Assembly (NCBI RefSeq): GCF_036924715.1
Contig: NZ_JAZHSB010000001.1
Coordinates: forward strand, 7,059,001-7,123,000
Direction: 5' to 3'
DNA length: 64,000 nucleotides
Source of the DNA: Bradyrhizobium sp. AZCC 1721
Lineage (GTDB): Bacteria > Pseudomonadota > Alphaproteobacteria > Rhizobiales > Xanthobacteraceae
The notes under the pieces: model-generated
Seen by the model: the letters and a program-made list of their open reading frames with translations, nothing else
Databases searched by the model: none
Told to the model about the DNA's origin: nothing
Program-made: the position numbers and the translations under genes
In this document: piece after piece, positions 17,235-28,479 of the stretch
Layout of the letters: each line of letters starts with the position of its first letter
How positions within the stretch are numbered: the stretch's first letter is position 1

Positions 17235-18437
17235 ATGACGGAAACGGCCGACGAACTGAGCACGCCGCTTGGACAGAAGACGGAGCGCCAGAAGCGGCGG
17301 TTTCGGCTGCCGTTCACCGCGGTGCAGGCGCTGGCCATGCTGCTCGGCCTGTTCCTGATCGCCTTCCTGACGATCGCTCTGTTTACCGACCATCCGTTGG
17401 GTGGCGAGCCCGTCGCCCACGTCGCATTGCGCGGGCCTGCGGGGGAGGACAAGCAGCCGGCGGCTTCCGGCCACACCGAACAGGCCGCAAAAAGGCCATC
17501 CCCGGCCGCCGACAATAGGGGCGATAACAAGACCGTCACCATCATCGATGGCTCCAGCGGCAAGCGCCAGGACGTCGTGATCGGCAGCGATGCCGCCGAC
17601 AAGCCCGGCTCGGACTCCGCGCCGGCAACCGCGATGGCCGGCATCGATCAGCGACTCCTCGAAAAGTCGCGCTACGGCATGATCCCGGCGGTTGCCGACG
17701 GTCTGAAACCCTTCACTGTCTATGCGGCCGACGCCGACCGCACCAAGGCCGCGAAGATGCCGGTGGTCGCCATCGTCATCGGTGGCCTCGGCGTCGGCGC
17801 TGCCAAGACGACCGATGCCATCATGAAACTGCCACCGGCCGTGACCCTGGCGTTTACGCCGTATGGGGCAGATCCCGCCAAGTTGGCCGAGCGGGCCCGC
17901 GCGCAGCGCCACGAGATCCTGCTGCAGGTTCCAATGGAGCCGTTCGATTATCCCGATAACGATCCCGGCCCGCAGACCCTGCTCACGACGCTGACGTCAG
18001 AGCAGAACATCGACCGGCTGTACTGGCACCTCAGCCGGTTCCAGGGCTATGCCGGGATCGCCAATTTCATGGGGGCGCGTTTCACGGCCACTGACGCAGT
18101 GATGCAGCCGATTATCCGGGAGGCAGCCAAGCGCGGCCTCGGCTATCTCGATGACGGCTCCTCGCCGCGGAGCGCCGCGCCGTCCCTGACGGCAGCCCAA
18201 TCGATGCCCTTCGCCACGGCCGATTTCACCATCGATGCCGTGCCGACCTCGGCCGAAATCGACCGGACGCTGGTGAAACTGGAAACGCTCGCCAAGGAGC
18301 GCGGACTGGCTGTGGGCGTCGCCTCGGCGCTACCGGTTTCGATCGAGCGGATTGCCGCCTGGATCAAGACTCTCGAGGCCCGCGGCATCATGCTTGTGCC
18401 ATTGACAACGGCGATGCTGAAATCAAAATCAGGCTAG
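17235..18437 (+). CDS. Divergent polysaccharide deacetylase family protein
   Basis: A 400-residue protein with one membrane segment (about 32-55), a Pro/Ala/Asp-rich periplasmic linker, and a DUF610/YibQ-type divergent polysaccharide deacetylase domain from about 170. Motifs include VAIVIGGLGVG, LAFTPYGADP, LLQVPMEPFDYPDNDPGP and GYLDDGSS. Relatives are secreted and often neighbour ctpA and envC, as here; the exact substrate is not established. The ATG at 17235 follows GGGAGG; an upstream ORF extension runs through the terminator and is not real. Confidence 0.92.
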   Translation: MTETADELSTPLGQKTERQKRRFRLPFTAVQALAMLLGLFLIAFLTIALFTDHPLGGEPVAHVALRGPAGEDKQPAASGHTEQAAKRPSPAADNRGDNKTVTIIDGSSGKRQDVVIGSDAADKPGSDSAPATAMAGIDQRLLEKSRYGMIPAVADGLKPFTVYAADADRTKAAKMPVVAIVIGGLGVGAAKTTDAIMKLPPAVTLAFTPYGADPAKLAERARAQRHEILLQVPMEPFDYPDNDPGPQTLLTTLTSEQNIDRLYWHLSRFQGYAGIANFMGARFTATDAVMQPIIREAAKRGLGYLDDGSSPRSAAPSLTAAQSMPFATADFTIDAVPTSAEIDRTLVKLETLAKERGLAVGVASALPVSIERIAAWIKTLEARGIMLVPLTTAMLKSKSG

Positions 18438-18533
18438 AGATCAACCTGATGGCAGCAATCCGGGCTCCCTCGGATTGCGCCGCCCCGGCCGGTTTGCGGG
18501 TGACTTGCTGCAGCTATAGGAGTCCTGACGGAA

Positions 18534-19037
18534 ATGGCGCGCTACGAGGACCTGCCCTACCGGACCTGCGTCGGCATGATGCTGATCAATGCAGCCGGGC
18601 TGGTTTTCATTGGCCGGCGCGCTGGCGGCATCGAACATGTCGACGAATCCCACGTCTGGCAGATGCCGCAGGGCGGGGTCGATCCCGGCGAGGATACTTG
18701 GGAGGCCGCCAAGCGCGAGCTTTACGAGGAAACCAGCGTTCGCTCGGTGGAGAAGCTTGGTGAAGTCCCGGATTGGCTGATCTACGACATTCCACGTACG
18801 GTGGCCGGCCGCGCCTGGAAGGGCCGTTATCGCGGGCAACGGCAGAAATGGTACGCGGTGCGTTTCACCGGCAAGGATAACGAGATCAACGTCGCCAGCC
18901 CCGGCGGCGGGCACAAGGCCGAATTCGTTAGCTGGCGCTGGGAGCCGATGAAGAATCTCCCGAACCTGATCGTTCCGTTCAAACGGCCAGTCTATGAGCG
19001 TGTGGTCAAGGAATTCGCCAGCCTAGCGGGCGGCTAG
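18534..19037 (+). CDS. rppH: RNA pyrophosphohydrolase (Nudix), first copy
   Basis: Removes pyrophosphate from the 5' end of mRNA and so starts decay. The 167-residue protein has the RppH start YRTCVGMMLIN, a Nudix box GGVDPGEDTWEAAKRELYEE in which the Gly of the final EExG is Ser, and the RppH signature GQRQKWYAVRFTG. It follows the deacetylase gene by about 95 bases. A near-identical architecture is encoded directly downstream. Confidence 0.93.
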   Translation: MARYEDLPYRTCVGMMLINAAGLVFIGRRAGGIEHVDESHVWQMPQGGVDPGEDTWEAAKRELYEETSVRSVEKLGEVPDWLIYDIPRTVAGRAWKGRYRGQRQKWYAVRFTGKDNEINVASPGGGHKAEFVSWRWEPMKNLPNLIVPFKRPVYERVVKEFASLAGG

Positions 19038-19089
19038 CCACTTTCTTTGTGACGCGTCTATCGTGACGCGAACCGGCACTTATCAGGAC

Positions 19090-19587
19090 ATGTCCGACAA
19101 GCCCTATCGCCCCAACGTGGGAATCGCGCTGTTCAATACCTCGGGTCAGGTGCTGATCGGCCGCCGCTTCCGTGACGACGGGCCGGAAATCATCTTGCCG
19201 GGTCTGGAATGGCAGATGCCCCAGGGCGGCATCGACGCCGACGAGAACCCGCGCGATGCTGTCATGCGCGAACTCTGGGAAGAGACCGGGGCGGTCAGCG
19301 CCGAATACCTCGGCGAGACCGATTGGATGAATTACGAATTTCCACCGTATGATGGGCCGGTCGACCATCGCTTGGCGAAATTCCGCGGCCAGCGGCAGAA
19401 ATGGTTCGCATTGCGGTTCACTGGCCGCGATGAAGAGATCGACCCACTGACGCAGCGCAACGGCCAGCCGGCCGAATTCGATTCTTGGCGCTGGGAACGG
19501 CTCGACCGTGTCGCGGACCTCGTGGTGCCATTCCGGCGCGACGTGTACCGGTTGGTGGTGCAGCAGTTCGCGGAATTCGCCCGCTAG
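19090..19587 (+). CDS. RNA pyrophosphohydrolase-like Nudix protein, second copy
   Basis: A 165-residue paralogue of the preceding RppH with YRPNVGIALFN, Nudix box GGIDADENPRDAVMRELWEE ending in the canonical TG, and GQRQKWFALRFTG. The ATG at 19090 is chosen; an in-frame GTG at 19063 lies in sequence resembling the short repeat before obgE. Both copies look catalytically intact, so they may divide RNA or dinucleotide polyphosphate (ApnA) substrates, which is inference. Confidence 0.92.
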   Translation: MSDKPYRPNVGIALFNTSGQVLIGRRFRDDGPEIILPGLEWQMPQGGIDADENPRDAVMRELWEETGAVSAEYLGETDWMNYEFPPYDGPVDHRLAKFRGQRQKWFALRFTGRDEEIDPLTQRNGQPAEFDSWRWERLDRVADLVVPFRRDVYRLVVQQFAEFAR

Positions 19588-19736
19588 ATTCTATCGAACC
19601 GAAAGGCTCTAGACTGCGTCTAACCACACGGTGGATGCGAGGCGCTTGACAGTGGTTTGTCGCTGAATATTTTTTACGCAAAGCGGATTCTCCGCCGTAA
19701 CCCACTCAGAGGAAACGATAGAGCGACCGTCAAGGG

Positions 19737-19976
19737 ATGACGAAGATGATCGACGAAAAACTGGCCCGTTTGCGTACACATCGCAACAATATCGACCGTT
19801 ATCGCCGTCTTCTTAAAACCAGGCTGACAGAGCTTGAACAACAGTACATCGAAAAGCGGCTCTCCGAAGAACAGTCGGCTCTGGAAAGACTCGCTGCCTC
19901 TACGTTTCCGCTCACCTTCCAGGCCCCGGAACAGCATTCTCACCGACCGGAGCCGCCGATCTCGTCGGCGGCCTGA
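19737..19976 (+). CDS. Small conserved hypothetical protein
   Basis: A 79-residue product, very rich in Arg, Leu, Glu and Gln, likely to form a helical hairpin over residues 5-52. The tail is Pro/His-rich and disordered. It resembles small proteins found across Bradyrhizobium genomes, from memory rather than a search. The start could be the ATG at 19746. The 150 bases before it carry no other feature that I recognise. Confidence 0.7.
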   Translation: MTKMIDEKLARLRTHRNNIDRYRRLLKTRLTELEQQYIEKRLSEEQSALERLAASTFPLTFQAPEQHSHRPEPPISSAA

Positions 19977-20056
19977 GATGCCCGTTGCGGCGCGGCGCTT
20001 GTCAGCCGATCCGGCCACGGCCGGGAATGGCGAGCGTGATGCGATGTTTGCCTGAC

Positions 20057-20350
20057 ATGAAGGACGTGACCGTAACCAAGCGCCGCCGGAGTTGGGAATG
20101 GCGGGTAACAGACGAGAGCGGCAGGCTGATCATGAGCGGCCGAGAACGCAGCCGGCCGGCTGCCCGCTATCAGGGCTACCGAGCCTTGTTCATGCTGCTC
20201 GCCGTCGGCCAAAGGCCGGGTGAAATGCAGGCCCAGCCCGCGGGCCGCAATATCGGGCAAATGGCTGCGCGCGCCCGGCCTCACCCGGTTGTGCGAACGG
20301 CGCCTTCGACATCGGCAGGACCGGGGTCGGGCGGCTTAACGCCCGACTAA
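20057..20350 (+). CDS. Small hypothetical protein, WEWRV motif
   Basis: A 97-residue basic protein with MKDVTVTKRRRSWEWRVTDE at the start, a second segment SGRERSRPAARYQGYRALF and a low-complexity tail. The WEW...SGRL...ARYQGxRALF pattern looks like a short beta-rich DUF family of Rhizobiales. It has no membrane segment. Coding status rests on that pattern; an upstream in-frame ATG at 19985 overlaps nothing but reads as non-conserved sequence. Confidence 0.55.
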   Translation: MKDVTVTKRRRSWEWRVTDESGRLIMSGRERSRPAARYQGYRALFMLLAVGQRPGEMQAQPAGRNIGQMAARARPHPVVRTAPSTSAGPGSGGLTPD

Positions 20351-20431
20351 GCATCCGACGACCGCGTGACGGTGCAAAATTTTGGCCCGCCGGTCTTGAA
20401 ACTTTTCGATCGATTTCTAATTCGATTTCTG

Positions 20432-20538
20432 CCGCCGACAGCGGTGCCGGATGCCAGCCTGGGTCCGGCGAGTTGAGCGGGCGCCGGACGGTGTCCGACG
20501 CTCCTTCGTATCCATCTTGCTCTTAGGAGGACTTGGTT
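20432..20538 (+). promoter_or_regulatory. ROSE-type RNA thermometer in Hsp20 leader
   Basis: The leader holds the hairpin GCGCCGGAC-GGT-GTCCGACGC (20481-20501, one C-A mismatch) and, next to the start codon, TTGCT (20517-20521) that can pair with the AGGAGG ribosome site (20525-20530). This pairing and the upstream helices are the hallmarks of the ROSE element, which represses small heat-shock genes at low temperature in Bradyrhizobium and melts on heating. A TTGAAA...TCTAAT pair around 20396-20421 could be part of the promoter. Confidence 0.82.
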
Positions 20539-20991
20539 ATGAGGACCTTTGACTTCTCGCCCCTGTGGCGTTCCACGATCGGCTTCGATCACCTGGCCGA
20601 CCTGCTCGACAGCAGCTTGCGGCACTCGGCCGACGACAATTACCCGCCCTATAATGTCGAACGCTGCGGCGAAGACGCCTACCGGATTTCGCTCGCGGTT
20701 GCCGGTTTCGGCATGGACGATATTGCCGTAACCGCAGAACGCGACACACTGATCATCGAGGGCAAGAAGCCCGACGCCGAGCAACGCGAATACCTCTATC
20801 ACGGCATCGCGGCCCGGCCGTTCCGGCGGGTGTTCAATCTCGCCGACTATGTGCAGGTCAAGCAGGCCTCGTTCAAGGACGGGCTGTTGATCGTCGATCT
20901 CGTTCGCGAAGTGCCCGACGCGATGAAGCCGCGGCGCATCCCGATCGGCAACGCCGGCGCTTCCCACCAGATCGAGCAGAAGGCGGCCTGA
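20539..20991 (+). CDS. Small heat-shock protein, Hsp20 family
   Basis: A 150-residue class A-like small heat-shock protein that holds unfolding proteins for refolding. The N-terminus MRTFDFSPLWRSTIGFD is typical, and the alpha-crystallin domain spans about 38-130 with NVERCGEDAYRISLAVAGF and FNLADYVQVKQASFKDGLL. The C-terminal IxI-type motif reads IPI. The ATG has an AGGAGG site eight bases upstream, part of the ROSE element. A second Hsp20 follows. Confidence 0.95.
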   Translation: MRTFDFSPLWRSTIGFDHLADLLDSSLRHSADDNYPPYNVERCGEDAYRISLAVAGFGMDDIAVTAERDTLIIEGKKPDAEQREYLYHGIAARPFRRVFNLADYVQVKQASFKDGLLIVDLVREVPDAMKPRRIPIGNAGASHQIEQKAA

Positions 20992-21083
20992 GCCGCTTCG
21001 GCAATGCCGGCTCGGTGCGCGGATAACCGGCCGCGCCGCGAGCCAATGCAAAGCAACATAGCAATCTCTGTGAGGAGGATATT

Positions 21084-21584
21084 ATGGCTTTTCGTGATTT
21101 GATCCCCTGGTCGAGAAACCAGGAGCTTGTGCCTACGCGCGACAGCTTCGATCCTTTCTTCACCCTGCACCGGGAGATGAATCGGCTGTTCGATGACGTT
21201 TTCCGTGGCTTCGCGACGCCTGCCCGTTTCGGCACGCCGCTGATGGAAGGTCGCTTCGGATGGCCAAGCATCGAGCTCAACGAAACCGACAAGGAGCTGA
21301 AGGTATCGGCTGAGCTGCCCGGACTGACCGAAAAGGACGTCCAGGTCGAGATCGCCAACGGCGTTCTGACGCTGCGCGGCGAGAAGAAATCCGAACGGAC
21401 CGATAATGGCGGAAGGTACTTCACCGAGCGCTATTACGGTGCGTTCGAGCGGCAGATCCCGCTCGATGGCGTCGTCGAGGATAAGGCTGAAGCCAAATTC
21501 CATGACGGTGTCTTGACCATCACGCTGCCGAAATCCGAACAAGCCCGTTCGGCCATCAAGCGTATCCCCATCGTCAATCAGTAA
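21084..21584 (+). CDS. Small heat-shock protein, Hsp20 family (class C-like)
   Basis: A 166-residue Hsp20 with DSFDPFFTLHREMNRLFDDVFRGF at the start, the alpha-crystallin domain at about 55-150 (ELNETDKELKVSAELPGL, GVLTLRGEKKSE) and KRIPI at the end. It lies 92 bases downstream of the first Hsp20, with its own GAGGAGG site and no clear ROSE hairpin, so it may ride on the heat-induced transcript or have its own promoter. Confidence 0.95.
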   Translation: MAFRDLIPWSRNQELVPTRDSFDPFFTLHREMNRLFDDVFRGFATPARFGTPLMEGRFGWPSIELNETDKELKVSAELPGLTEKDVQVEIANGVLTLRGEKKSERTDNGGRYFTERYYGAFERQIPLDGVVEDKAEAKFHDGVLTITLPKSEQARSAIKRIPIVNQ

Positions 21585-21662
21585 CGAGAATGGCGGCGGC
21601 GCAGTGCGCCGTCGCCACCACCACCAACGTCTCGATCGAAAGGAGAGCAAGGAGACGCGTCG

Positions 21663-21986
21663 ATGAGCAAGGCCGATCTGAGCACCACTGAATTTGCGTT
21701 ATTTCATCCCGCCGCACATTACGGCTCCCCAAATGAAGTATTGAACGACCAGCAGCTTTCCGACGCCGAGAAGCGGGTGATTTTGTCGTCGTGGGCATCC
21801 GACATCTTCGCGGTCGAATCCTGCCCGAGCCTGCGCGAGATTCCGGGCATGGGTCACACCATCCGCCTCGCCGACATCCTCGCCGCTCTGCGCCAGCTTG
21901 ACGGCGATGAAGAACTCCGGCCGCGTGCCGAAATCAGCACGCGACGGCGGCCGCGTTGGAAATTGCAGGGGCTCTCATCATGCTAA
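21663..21986 (+). CDS. Conserved hypothetical protein downstream of Hsp20 genes
   Basis: A 107-residue protein with FHPAAHYGSPNEVLNDQQLSD and EKRVILSSWASDIFAVESCP, then REIPGMGHTIRLADILAALRQLD. The pattern is familiar from small Bradyrhizobium proteins of unknown function near heat-shock genes; no domain name can be given. An AAGGAG site lies upstream. The last codons overlap the start of a short reading frame. Confidence 0.8.
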   Translation: MSKADLSTTEFALFHPAAHYGSPNEVLNDQQLSDAEKRVILSSWASDIFAVESCPSLREIPGMGHTIRLADILAALRQLDGDEELRPRAEISTRRRPRWKLQGLSSC

Positions 21987-22090
21987 CACCCGCTATTCTG
22001 GCCATTGCATGGATCAACCACGCAGCCGCCTTGTGGGCGGCGCCATGGCTTGCCTCGCAGCACGGCGCGGCACCGCATGCCGGCTCCTGA
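21980..22090 (+). CDS. Possible 36-residue small membrane protein
   Basis: The frame starts with an ATG that overlaps the preceding stop by seven bases, which favours translational coupling. The product is hydrophobic (MLTPAILAIAWINHAAALWA...) with one potential membrane segment and ends in a TGA before the DegP-like gene. Too short to assess conservation by eye. Confidence 0.3.
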   Translation: MLTPAILAIAWINHAAALWAAPWLASQHGAAPHAGS

Positions 22091-22125
22091 TCCGAACCCT
22101 TCTCAATCCGCGGACGAGAACCCAC

Positions 22126-23232
22126 GTGAACCGACTTTTCGCGATTGTGCTGGCGGGCCTGGTCGGCGCCGCGACTATTGCAGCTCCGGCCTCGGGACAA
22201 ATTCCGAACCTGCGAACCGGCGGCACAGTACCGACGCTGGCGCCCTTGGTGCGCGATGTCACGCCGGCTGTAGTCAACATCGCCGTGCACGGCAAGATCC
22301 GCCAGGACAATCCGCTCTATCGCGATCCGCTGTTCCGGGAGTTTTTCGACGTCCCGAAACAGCTCGAGAAGGAAATCAACGCCACCGGCTCTGGCGTCAT
22401 CGTCGATGCGCAGAAGGGCTATGTCCTGACCAACAACCATGTTGTCGACCAGGTCGCCACGGTTCAGATCAAGACCAAGGACGGTCGGCAACTCTCGGCC
22501 AAGGTGCTCGGGCGCGATCCCGGCACGGACATTGCAGTGTTGCGGATTCAATCGCCGGCCGCGCTGAAGGCGATCGCATTCGGCGACAGTGACGCGCTCG
22601 AAGTCGGCGATTTCGTCCTCGCCATCGGCAACCCCTTTGGCCTTGGCCAGACCGTGACCTCGGGCCTTGTCAGCGCGCTTGGCCGCACCGGGCTCGGCAA
22701 ACAGGGCTATGAGGATTTCATCCAGACGGATGCGGCGATCAATCCCGGCAATTCGGGTGGCGCGCTGGTCAATCTGAAGGGCGAGCTCGTCGGCATCAAT
22801 TCAGCGATCATTTCGCCGGCCGGCGGCAATGTCGGCATCGGCTTTGCGATCCCCGTCAATATGGCGCGTCGCGTAATGGAACAGATTGTCGAGAACGGCC
22901 GCGTCGAGCGTGGCCGGATCGGCATCTCCCTGCGCGAACTAAATCCCGCGACCGACGGCGGACGCAGCGCGGGAGCGCGGATTGCCGAAGTCAGCCCGGG
23001 CTCGCCGGCCGAATTGGCAGGCCTGCGTAAGGGCGACATCGTGCTGAAGGCGGACGACCGCCCCATTCACTCTGCCGCGCAGTTGAGAAACCGGATCGGA
23101 CTCGCGCGGATCGGCGAACAGGTGCGATTGACCGTCGAGCGTTCCGGCGCGCCGCAAACCGTTACCGTTGCGGTTGGACCGGCCACCGAAGCAAGCAGCA
23201 GCCACAGCAGCGGCTCGGTTCAGCGACGTTAG
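22126..23232 (+). CDS. DegP/HtrA-like trypsin-family serine protease
   Basis: A 368-residue periplasmic quality-control protease. A signal peptide (VNRLFAIVLAGLVGAATIAAP, cleaved near ASG) is followed by the trypsin-like domain with its triad in NNHVV (His), GTDIAVLRI (Asp) and NPGNSGGA (Ser), and a single PDZ domain at about 270-355. The GTG at 22126 gives a clean signal peptide; longer in-frame starts overlap the upstream genes. One PDZ domain rather than two resembles DegS or DegQ-like forms. Its place after heat-shock genes fits envelope stress. Confidence 0.9.
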   Translation: MNRLFAIVLAGLVGAATIAAPASGQIPNLRTGGTVPTLAPLVRDVTPAVVNIAVHGKIRQDNPLYRDPLFREFFDVPKQLEKEINATGSGVIVDAQKGYVLTNNHVVDQVATVQIKTKDGRQLSAKVLGRDPGTDIAVLRIQSPAALKAIAFGDSDALEVGDFVLAIGNPFGLGQTVTSGLVSALGRTGLGKQGYEDFIQTDAAINPGNSGGALVNLKGELVGINSAIISPAGGNVGIGFAIPVNMARRVMEQIVENGRVERGRIGISLRELNPATDGGRSAGARIAEVSPGSPAELAGLRKGDIVLKADDRPIHSAAQLRNRIGLARIGEQVRLTVERSGAPQTVTVAVGPATEASSSHSSGSVQRR

Positions 23233-23341
23233 CTGGAGCGATGCCGAGCCGTGCCCGGGCAGCAGCGTTACGAGAGAAATACTGCCACAAGAAGCTCAGC
23301 GCCCGTCACGGTGTGACGAGCGCTGGCGTTTCAGGGCCTTC

Positions 23342-23374
23342 ACTAAGCCCCGGAGCGGTGCCCCGGGGCTTAGT
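23342..23374. terminator. Bidirectional hairpin at atpC end
   Basis: ACTAAGCCCCGG (23342-23353) and CCGGGGCTTAGT (23363-23374) are perfect 12-base arms. The right arm covers the atpC stop codon (23370-23372). It lies between the convergent degP-like and atpC genes and could terminate both, although T runs are poor. Confidence 0.65.
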
Positions 23375-23777
23375 GCATAGCGGTGGCGTTGAGCTCGATC
23401 TGGATGCTCTTGAAGTGGTCCAGCCGCTCGATGGCGTGATCGAGCTCGGTGCCTTCCTTCTCGGCAAGCTTGGCTTCCATCTCGGCGATGGTCTCGGCGA
23501 ACTGCGCGCGGTCGACCTCGGCCATCGAGGTAGCGACATCGGCCAGCACGGTCAGTCCGTCTTCCGACATTTCGGCAAGGCCGCCGAGCACGATGATCTT
23601 CTGATGTGCGTCGCCTGACGTGATGGTCAGGATACCCGGGCGGATCGCCGCCACGACCGGCGCGTGGCCGGCCAGCACGCCGAAATCGCCTTCCACGCCG
23701 GGAACGTCAACCTGATCGACCTCGCCGGAGAAGGCGAGCTTTTCGGGGGAGACGAGATCGAAATGGAAGGTAGCCAT
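23370..23777 (-). CDS. atpC: ATP synthase F1 epsilon subunit
   Basis: The 135-residue epsilon subunit links the central stalk and inhibits ATP hydrolysis. The N-terminal beta domain (FHFDLVSPEKLAFSGEVDQVDVPGVEGDFGVLAGHAP) and the C-terminal helical hairpin are present. The ATG at 23777 gives the family start. It is last in the atpHAGDC order; 116 bases separate it from atpD. Confidence 0.97.
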   Translation of the reverse strand: MATFHFDLVSPEKLAFSGEVDQVDVPGVEGDFGVLAGHAPVVAAIRPGILTITSGDAHQKIIVLGGLAEMSEDGLTVLADVATSMAEVDRAQFAETIAEMEAKLAEKEGTELDHAIERLDHFKSIQIELNATAMH

Positions 23778-23852
23778 GGTCTTTCCGTTCTTTTCTGCTG
23801 TCACCCGCTGGCAGTGACCAGCGGGTCCATCAGACGAAAGTTTTCTTGGGCC

Positions 23853-23885
23853 GATGGACTGCCGGGTCAAGCCCGGCAATGACGG
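23853..23885. repeat. REP-like hairpin inside the atp operon
   Basis: TGCCGGGTCAAGCCCGGCAATGAC forms a short strong hairpin of the CCCGGC...TGACG kind common in this genome group, in the atpD-atpC gap. Confidence 0.6.
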
Positions 23886-23893
23886 CATCAAAC

Positions 23894-25336
<1,443 letters not shown>

Positions 25337-25391
25337 GAATTGCTCTCCTTCGAAATTCTGTACTTGAACGACCGTCGGTTGGGTTCGTGCG

Positions 25392-26270
25392 CTAGACCGC
25401 CTCGGCGCCGGAGATGATCTCGATCAGCTCCTTGGTGATCTGGGCTTGACGGGTTCGGTTGTAGACCAGGGTTTGCTTGCGGATCATTTCGCCGGCGTTG
25501 CGGGTGGCGTTATCCATCGCGCTCATCTGCGCGCCGTAGAAAGAGGCGTTGTTTTCCAGGAGCGCGCGGAAGATCTGTACCGCAAGATTGCGCGGCAACA
25601 GCCGGGCCAGAATCTCGTCTTCTTCCGGCTCATATTCGTAAGCGGTCGACGGACGGGCATTGGCGGCCGGCTCTTCGACCACCAACGGAATGACCTGCTG
25701 GGCGGTCGGGATCTGCGCGATGACGGACTTGAAGCGCGAGTAGAATAGCGTGCAGACGTCAAACTCGCCGGCTTCGAACCGTGTCAGGATCCTCTTGGCG
25801 ATATCCTCGGCGTTGACGAAGCCGAGCTGGCGAACCCCGCGCAGATCGACGTGCTCGACGATCTGCTTATCGAAGGTGCGGCGAAGCTGGTCGTAGCCTT
25901 TGCGGCCGACGCAGAAAATCTTGACGTCCTTGCCCTGGTTGATCAGGGAGAGCGCGCGCTCACGGACCAGACGCACGATCGCCGAATTGAACGCACCACA
26001 CAGGCCGCGTTCGCCGGTGCAGACGAGCAGCAGATGCACCTGGTCCCTGCCAGTGCCGGCCAACAGCGGCGGAGCGCCGGGCGAGGCGGCGGCAGCAGCG
26101 GCGATGTTGGAAATCACCGCATCCATCTTTTCGGCGTAGGGCCGGGCCGCTTCGGCGGCGCTCTGCGCGCGCCGCAGCTTCGACGCCGCGACCATTTGCA
26201 TGGCCTTGGTGATCTTCTGCGTCGCCTTGGTCGAGGCGATGCGGACACGCATATCTTTAAGTGAAGCCAT
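25392..26270 (-). CDS. atpG: ATP synthase F1 gamma subunit
   Basis: The 292-residue rotating stalk subunit. It starts MASLKDMRVRIASTKATQKITKAMQMV, the conserved N-terminal helix, and ends in the second conserved helix around MDNATRNAGEMIRKQTLVYNRTRQAQITKELIEIISGAEAV. It contains an extra loop in the centre (VVEEPAANARPSTAYEYEPEED). Confidence 0.98.
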   Translation of the reverse strand: MASLKDMRVRIASTKATQKITKAMQMVAASKLRRAQSAAEAARPYAEKMDAVISNIAAAAAASPGAPPLLAGTGRDQVHLLLVCTGERGLCGAFNSAIVRLVRERALSLINQGKDVKIFCVGRKGYDQLRRTFDKQIVEHVDLRGVRQLGFVNAEDIAKRILTRFEAGEFDVCTLFYSRFKSVIAQIPTAQQVIPLVVEEPAANARPSTAYEYEPEEDEILARLLPRNLAVQIFRALLENNASFYGAQMSAMDNATRNAGEMIRKQTLVYNRTRQAQITKELIEIISGAEAV

Positions 26271-26365
26271 TCTCAGTTCACCCCGGCGATCAGACCTTGA
26301 GGATCCGACCGCAAGCCACTCTTTCGTCGGACCCGGCTAGCAGCCGGGCCTCAACGGCAAAATCG

Positions 26366-27894
<1,529 letters not shown>

Positions 27895-27895
<1 letters not shown>

Positions 27896-28479
27896 CAGCC
27901 TGCCTCTTTCATCGCGTGCTTGATCGAATTGAGTTTGGTGCGAAGCGAGCTATCCACCATGCGGCTGCCGAGCTTGACCACAAGGCCGCCAATGATGGAG
28001 GGATCGACTTTCACGTTGAGCGCGACGTCCTTGCCCGTCACCGATTTCAGTGCGGTCTTCAGCGCGTCGAGATTCTTGTCACTGAGCTGTTCGGCGACGG
28101 TGACGTCGGCGGTCGCCTCGCCTTTGAACTTGGCCACCAGCGCGCGGAAGGCGCGGATCACATCGGCCACGGCGAACAGCCGGCGGTTGGCGGTCAACAC
28201 TTTAAGGAATTTGGCGGAGATGCCGGTAATTCCGGCCTTGTCGAGCAGGGCAGTGAGCGCCTTGGCCTGCGCATCTGCCGAGAAGACCGGGCTGCGGACG
28301 AGGCGCTTGAGATCGGCGCTTTCGTTCAGCATGGCCTCGAATTTATCGAGATCGGCCCTTACCGCGTCGACGGACTTCTCCTCGCGCGCCAACTCGAACA
28401 AGGCCGTAGCATAACGGCCGGACACTCCCGAAACGGACGGATCTTCAGCAGCCACAGAGACGCTCTTTTCAGATGTCAA
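27895..28479 (-). CDS. atpH: ATP synthase F1 delta subunit
   Basis: The 194-residue delta subunit joins the F1 head to the peripheral stalk. It contains SGRYATALFELAREE near the start and SIIGGLVVKLGSRMVDSSLRTKL near the end, both characteristic. The given start is TTG; a GTG eight codons further in is an alternative. It heads the operon, whose promoter should lie right of 28480. The Fo genes are not in the window, as usual for alphaproteobacteria. Confidence 0.96.

Noticed and set aside
21521..21536. CtrA site near the second Hsp20
   Set aside because: No TTAA-N7-TTAAC match is present there; the imperfect match I noted lies at 51521-51536 upstream of the BI-1 gene.
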